Below are positions 60,830 to 64,000 of a stretch of DNA of 64,000 nt, one piece after another. A model generated the notes under the pieces. It was not told where the DNA came from, searched no databases, and saw only the letters and a list, made by a program, of their open reading frames with translations. The stretch comes from Glycomyces lechevalierae (GTDB lineage: Bacteria > Actinomycetota > Actinomycetes > Mycobacteriales > Micromonosporaceae). A program made the position numbers and the translations under genes. The first letter of the stretch is position 1. The number at the start of each line of letters is the position of its first letter. The stretch is taken from positions 479,881 to 543,880 of the forward strand of contig NZ_JAPZVQ010000002.1 of assembly GCF_027622945.1 (NCBI RefSeq), in the 5' to 3' direction.

Positions 60830-60858
60830 GGTATACCACTAACCGCGACCGTATACCG
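60830..60858. promoter_or_regulatory. GntR operator sites
   Basis: GGTATACC (60830-60837) and CGTATACCG (60850-60858) both carry GTATAC cores 20 bp apart (about two helical turns), in the divergent region between the amidohydrolase and GntR genes. FadR-type GntR proteins commonly bind such short palindromes. Confidence 0.65.
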
Positions 60859-60905
60859 TTGACCCGACCCCGGCCACCGGCCGGGCCCGTGGAGAGAGAA
60901 ACGTC

Positions 60906-61607
60906 ATGACCCGAGCCGAACAGGTCTACCAGGCCCTGCGCGAGCGCATCGTCACCGTGGCCCTCGAACCAGGCGCGCGACTGATCGAACGCGACCTCGC
61001 CGCCGAGTTCGAGGTCTCCCGCATCCCGCTGCGGGAAGCCTTGCAGCGCTTGGCCGGAGACGGCCTCGTCACCACCGTCCCCGGGCAGGGCAGCATCGTC
61101 ACCGTGCCCACCCCGAAGGACATCGAAGACCTCCTCGACGTGCGCGCCGGCCTCGAACCGCTCGCCGCCCGCCTCGCCGCCGTCGGGGCCGGCCCCGACG
61201 CCCTGGCCCGCCTGCGGGCCTGCGTGCAGCCCCAGAACGACCCCGAAGCGCTCACCGAGGCGAACGCGGCCTTCCACCGCGAGGTCGTCGCCGCCGCGGA
61301 CAACCCGCTCCTCGCCCAGATCATGGAGCCGCTGGAAGCGCGCATGCGCTGGCTCTTCCACCTCACGTTCTTCAAAGGCGAAGGGGAACGCGACCCCGAT
61401 CAGCAGCGCCTCGAGCACGCCGAACTCCTCGAAGCGCTCGAAGCGGCCGACCCCGACCGGGCGGCCGTGATCGCCTTGGCGCACATCGAAGACGGGCGCG
61501 GCCCGACCCTGGAGGCGACCCGGCGCTGGCGGCTGCAGGCCGTGGACGCCAAGGAGGCCACCAAGACCCGGCGGCGGCGCGTCAGCGCCTCAACAACCGG
61601 TGCTTGA
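60906..61607 (+). CDS. GntR family (FCD domain) transcriptional regulator
   Basis: A 233-residue FadR-type regulator: a winged helix at the N-terminus (AEQVYQALRERIV, LIERDLAAEFEVSRIPLREAL and VTTVPGQGSIV) and an all-helical FCD ligand domain with metal-type residues (VRAGLEP, EANAAFHREV, EHAELLEAL). It is divergent from the amidohydrolase gene, which it probably represses until a pyrimidine-like compound is present. AGAGAGAAA precedes the ATG. Confidence 0.9.
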   Translation: MTRAEQVYQALRERIVTVALEPGARLIERDLAAEFEVSRIPLREALQRLAGDGLVTTVPGQGSIVTVPTPKDIEDLLDVRAGLEPLAARLAAVGAGPDALARLRACVQPQNDPEALTEANAAFHREVVAAADNPLLAQIMEPLEARMRWLFHLTFFKGEGERDPDQQRLEHAELLEALEAADPDRAAVIALAHIEDGRGPTLEATRRWRLQAVDAKEATKTRRRRVSASTTGA

Positions 61608-61792
61608 GGCCCTGGTATCAGCGCCTACGCCTCCCGGCCGGCGTAAGCCGAGCGGACCGACCGGCACAGGTCGCCGCTGAACTGCCGAAACACCGCGTTG
61701 TCGGACCCGTGTGAGAGTGTGGTCCTTTTCGGTTGGTCGGAGGCGGATGCGGGTGGGACGGGGCATGCCCTACGCGCCGCGCCCGGACCCGA

Positions 61793-62386
61793 TCAGCGCC
61801 ACAGGCTGTGCAGCGCGATCTCCAGTTCGCCGAGCATGTTGCGCAGCAACGGCATCGACAGGCCGATCACCGTGCCCGGGTCGCCGTCGATGCGGTCGAT
61901 GAACGCCGAGCCGTAGCCGTCGAGCGTGAACGAGCCCGCCACATGCAGCGGCTCCCCCGTCGCCACATACGCCGCGATCTCCTCGTCCGAGACCTCCGCG
62001 AAATGCACCTCGGTCCCGGCGGTGCGCACGATCTGCCGGTCGGCGGCCACGTCGATCAGGCAGTGCCCCGTGTACAGCGTCCCCGAGCGGCCGCGCATCC
62101 GCTTCCACCGCGAGGTCGCCTCCTCGGGCCCCTCCGGCTTGCCAAGGATCTCGTGCCCGAAGTGCAGCACCGAATCGCACCCGAGCACCAGCGAATCCGG
62201 GCCCACCAGATTGAGGACCGCGTTCGCCTTCATCTCCGCGAGCGTCGCCGCCAGCTCCGCCGGGTCATGGCCCATCACCTGGCTCTCGTCCACACCGGAG
62301 ACGATCACCTGCGGCTCGATCCCGGCCGCCTTCAGCAGCTCGCGCCGCGCCGGCGACTGCGACGCCAGAACGAACGGACGGCTCAA
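61793..62386 (-). CDS. maf: Maf family nucleoside triphosphate pyrophosphatase
   Basis: A 197-residue Maf protein. The N-terminal motif LASQSPARRELL, VLGCDSVL and GSFTLDGYGSAFIDRIDGD are all present. Maf hydrolyses dTTP/UTP or modified nucleotides and is linked with septum inhibition. It overlaps the accE stop by 4 bp (ATGA), so it is the last gene of the accD-NYN-accE-maf set, as in many actinobacteria. Confidence 0.92.
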   Translation of the reverse strand: MSRPFVLASQSPARRELLKAAGIEPQVIVSGVDESQVMGHDPAELAATLAEMKANAVLNLVGPDSLVLGCDSVLHFGHEILGKPEGPEEATSRWKRMRGRSGTLYTGHCLIDVAADRQIVRTAGTEVHFAEVSDEEIAAYVATGEPLHVAGSFTLDGYGSAFIDRIDGDPGTVIGLSMPLLRNMLGELEIALHSLWR

Positions 62387-62586
62387 CGGTCCATGCCCCT
62401 CCGGGCCGGCACCGCCGTGTCACGCCATGACCGGCGCACCCGCAGCTTCAGCCCCGGGTTCGTCCACGCGGCCCGGCGGCTCGGCGCCTCGGACTCCTCC
62501 ACCGGACGCGGCAGCGCAGTGATCACGCCGATCAGCGCGGCCAGCTCTTCATCGGTGGGGTTGCCACGGACGACCTTGAGTTCCAT
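62383..62586 (-). CDS. accE: Acyl-CoA carboxylase epsilon subunit
   Basis: A 67-residue AccE-like protein starting LKVVRGNPTDEELAAL with a W-rich basic end (RRSWRDTAVPARRGMDR), the actinobacterial pattern. It bridges alpha and beta subunits of acyl-CoA carboxylase. The stop overlaps maf. Its upstream gene here is not accD but a NYN-domain gene, an unusual insertion. Confidence 0.85.
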   Translation of the reverse strand: MELKVVRGNPTDEELAALIGVITALPRPVEESEAPSRRAAWTNPGLKLRVRRSWRDTAVPARRGMDR

Positions 62587-62601
62587 CGAGAACGCTCCTC
62601 G

Positions 62602-62652
62602 CCTGTCGTCGACTCCGTCAAACTTCGCCGATCCTGTCGTCGACTCCGTCAA
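62602..62652. repeat. 20-bp direct repeat between accE and the NYN gene
   Basis: CCTGTCGTCGACTCCGTCAA occurs at 62602-62621 and again at 62633-62652, 31 bp apart. The right copy overlaps the NYN stop codon (62649-62651), so the end of that gene is duplicated just downstream. Confidence 0.85.
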
Positions 62653-63662
62653 TCCTCGTCGATGTCGAATTCGCGGTGCACCCGCTCCCAGAAGCCGTCG
62701 CGGACCCAGATCCGCGCTTCCGGGTGGTCGCGTAGAGAGTATCCGAGTTCCTTCTCCGCTTCCACTAGCAGCTCCTTGTCGATGACCGTGGGAAGCTGCG
62801 GGCCCGGCAGCAGGTCCGCGATGTTGTCCGCGCCCCTGGTCAGAAGCCACTTGTGGCCCACGTACTCGCCGATCTGCCGCACCGTCTCCGGGTCGAGCTT
62901 CTCGCCGGTCTGCGTGGTGCGCACGAACTTCGGCCGCGCCGACTCGGCCTGGGCCAGCGCCTCGGCCGCGTTCATGGTCACGGCCACCGACTGGCGCTGG
63001 CCGAAGACGGCGGCCGGGCTCGGCACGCGCGGCTCGGGCTGCGTCATCGGCGCCCCGACCATGCTGTACGTGGCCGCCGCGGCGGTGCCGCTCTTGGTGA
63101 AGTAGGCGCGCAGGTCCTCGGCCTCGATCGTGGCCACGGTGTCGGACTCCCACACCAGGCGCTCGGCCTGGTTGGTGCCGTACGGCGGTTCGACGCCCCA
63201 GAGGTGGACGCGCACGCCGTAGGCCTGGGCGACCTCGACGGCGGGGACCATGTCCTCGTCGCCGGCGAGGAGGATCGCCTCGTGGACGGCGTGGTGGCGG
63301 GCGAGCAGTTCCAGGTCGGAGCGGATCTGGGCGTCGACGCCCTTCTGCTGTCCGCGCGAGTTGAGGTTCCCGAGGCGGACTTTGACGAACTCCATATTGG
63401 CGATCACGCGCTGGTCGACGGTGGGCACGCGGTCGCGGGCGGCGTCGAACCAGTAGAGACGCAGCAGTTCGCCGTCGGGCAGGTGGTGGGCGGCGCGTTC
63501 GATGAGGGATTTGATCAGCTTCTCGGCGTCGACGCGGTAGTCGCGGCGGGACGTGGCGTCGAGCAGGAGCTCGGCGGCGGCCGCGTAGAGGTACCCGACG
63601 TCGATCAATATGGCGTACCGCCGGGTCGGCGACCCTGTCAGCATCCCTCCGATAGGTGTCAT
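62649..63662 (-). CDS. NYN domain protein (putative ribonuclease)
   Basis: A 337-residue protein with an N-terminal NYN (PIN-like) domain: AILIDVGYLY, VDAQIRSDLELLA and LLAGDEDMVPAV supply the conserved Asp residues of a metal-dependent nuclease. The C-terminal 150 residues are less conserved but end in WVRDGFWERVHREF. NYN proteins are thought to cut RNA. GGGAG lies 6 nt before the ATG at 63662. It sits between accD and accE on the same strand, which is not the usual order. Confidence 0.85.
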   Translation of the reverse strand: MTPIGGMLTGSPTRRYAILIDVGYLYAAAAELLLDATSRRDYRVDAEKLIKSLIERAAHHLPDGELLRLYWFDAARDRVPTVDQRVIANMEFVKVRLGNLNSRGQQKGVDAQIRSDLELLARHHAVHEAILLAGDEDMVPAVEVAQAYGVRVHLWGVEPPYGTNQAERLVWESDTVATIEAEDLRAYFTKSGTAAAATYSMVGAPMTQPEPRVPSPAAVFGQRQSVAVTMNAAEALAQAESARPKFVRTTQTGEKLDPETVRQIGEYVGHKWLLTRGADNIADLLPGPQLPTVIDKELLVEAEKELGYSLRDHPEARIWVRDGFWERVHREFDIDED

Positions 63663-63857
63663 GGCCCACTCCCAACGTCGGGCGGGACGAATTGTCCCGC
63701 TTCCCCCAGCTCTCTAAGACGGTACCCGGATCGGACTCCAGGGATGGGAGTGGTGCACGACGCTTCGCGTGGCAAAGCGGTTTGTCCCGGTCCTGGGCGC
63801 GGTCCGCGCGGCGGACGTGTGGCGGTCTCACCGGATCGAGTGAGAGAGAACGGCAAA

Positions 63858-63884
63858 GGGCGGCGGGGGAATGCCCCGCCGCCC
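63858..63884 (-). terminator. Terminator of the acyl-CoA carboxylase beta gene
   Basis: A perfect 11-bp stem (GGGCGGCGGGG / CCCCGCCGCCC) with a 5-nt loop 12 bp after the stop at 63897. It separates accD transcriptionally from the NYN gene, which must have its own promoter. Confidence 0.7.
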
Positions 63885-63896
63885 TCGCGTCTCGTC

Positions 63897-64000
63897 CTAG
63901 AGCGGGATGTTGCCGTGCTTCTTGGCGGGCAGCTCGTCGCGCTTGGAGGCGTTCATGCGCAGGCCGCGCACGAGCATCGCGCGGGTCTCACGCGGCTGGA
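63897..64000 (-). CDS. accD: Acyl-CoA carboxylase beta subunit, C-terminal end only
   Basis: Only the last 34 codons are in the window. They end ELPAKKHGNIPL, the C-terminus of propionyl/acetyl-CoA carboxylase beta chains (AccD/PccB). The beta subunit carries the carboxyltransferase activity that makes malonyl- or methylmalonyl-CoA. Its partner epsilon subunit (accE) lies 1.3 kb further on the same strand. Confidence 0.85.
   Translation of the reverse strand, partial: QPRETRAMLVRGLRMNASKRDELPAKKHGNIPL

Overview
This 64 kb window is high-GC chromosomal DNA from an actinomycete (Actinomycetota). Evidence: roughly 70% GC with strongly GC-ended codons; mycothiol (MshB) and ergothioneine (EgtD) biosynthesis genes; a Mycobacterium Sdh1-like three-gene succinate dehydrogenase; an acyl-CoA carboxylase epsilon subunit next to maf; a DUF4245 gene beside xseAB; and many start codons placed 6 nt after a TANNNT box, the arrangement of leaderless actinobacterial mRNAs. 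I cannot fix the genus. There is no phage, insertion sequence, CRISPR array or rRNA. Apart from one tRNA-Arg(TCT), everything seen is protein-coding, and the gene content looks like ordinary chromosome with a few accessory patches.

Layout. 0-8 kb: two small genes (DUF4190, DivIVA-like), then a leftward operon encoding an FN3 repeat protein, a MoxR ATPase, a DUF58 protein and a TgpA-like transglutaminase that has lost two of its three catalytic residues. 8-17 kb: DUF1611 enzyme, siroheme synthase, a class A penicillin-binding protein, SURF1, an M20 dipeptidase, an M48 protease and the tRNA. 17-25 kb: a TetR/oxidoreductase pair with clear operators, MgtC, MshB, a five-copy 16-bp tandem repeat and sdhCAB. 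24-31 kb: ohrR-ohr, a second TetR with paired operators and a small membrane protein, YchF, an SDR, a degenerate pterin-dehydratase-like protein, MutT and a D-aminoacylase.

31-34.4 kb is the most unusual patch: a probable type VII secretion substrate (EspC-like C-terminus with a YxxxD signal), a membrane protein with two PEGA-like domains, and two tandem YbaB/EbfC proteins. 34.4-41 kb is a sugar-acid catabolic module: a Tat lipoprotein ABC importer facing a ROK regulator, an SDR dehydrogenase and galactonate dehydratase. 41-53 kb holds housekeeping and small-family genes: RmuC, IspH, XseAB, DUF4245, a PfkB kinase, EgtD, histidine phosphatase, GNAT, methyltransferase, YhhN and APH. 53-64 kb has a protein built from eight 12-residue Pro-rich repeats, HelD, DUF2306/MerR, a sulfotransferase, a thioredoxin-like protein, a cytosine-deaminase-like amidohydrolase with its GntR regulator, and the leftward accD-NYN-accE-maf cluster, with accD running off the right edge.

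Regulation is unusually readable: five regulator genes (two TetR, OhrR, MerR, GntR) each sit beside short palindromes, most of them paired, and most convergent gene pairs are separated by strong GC-rich hairpins.
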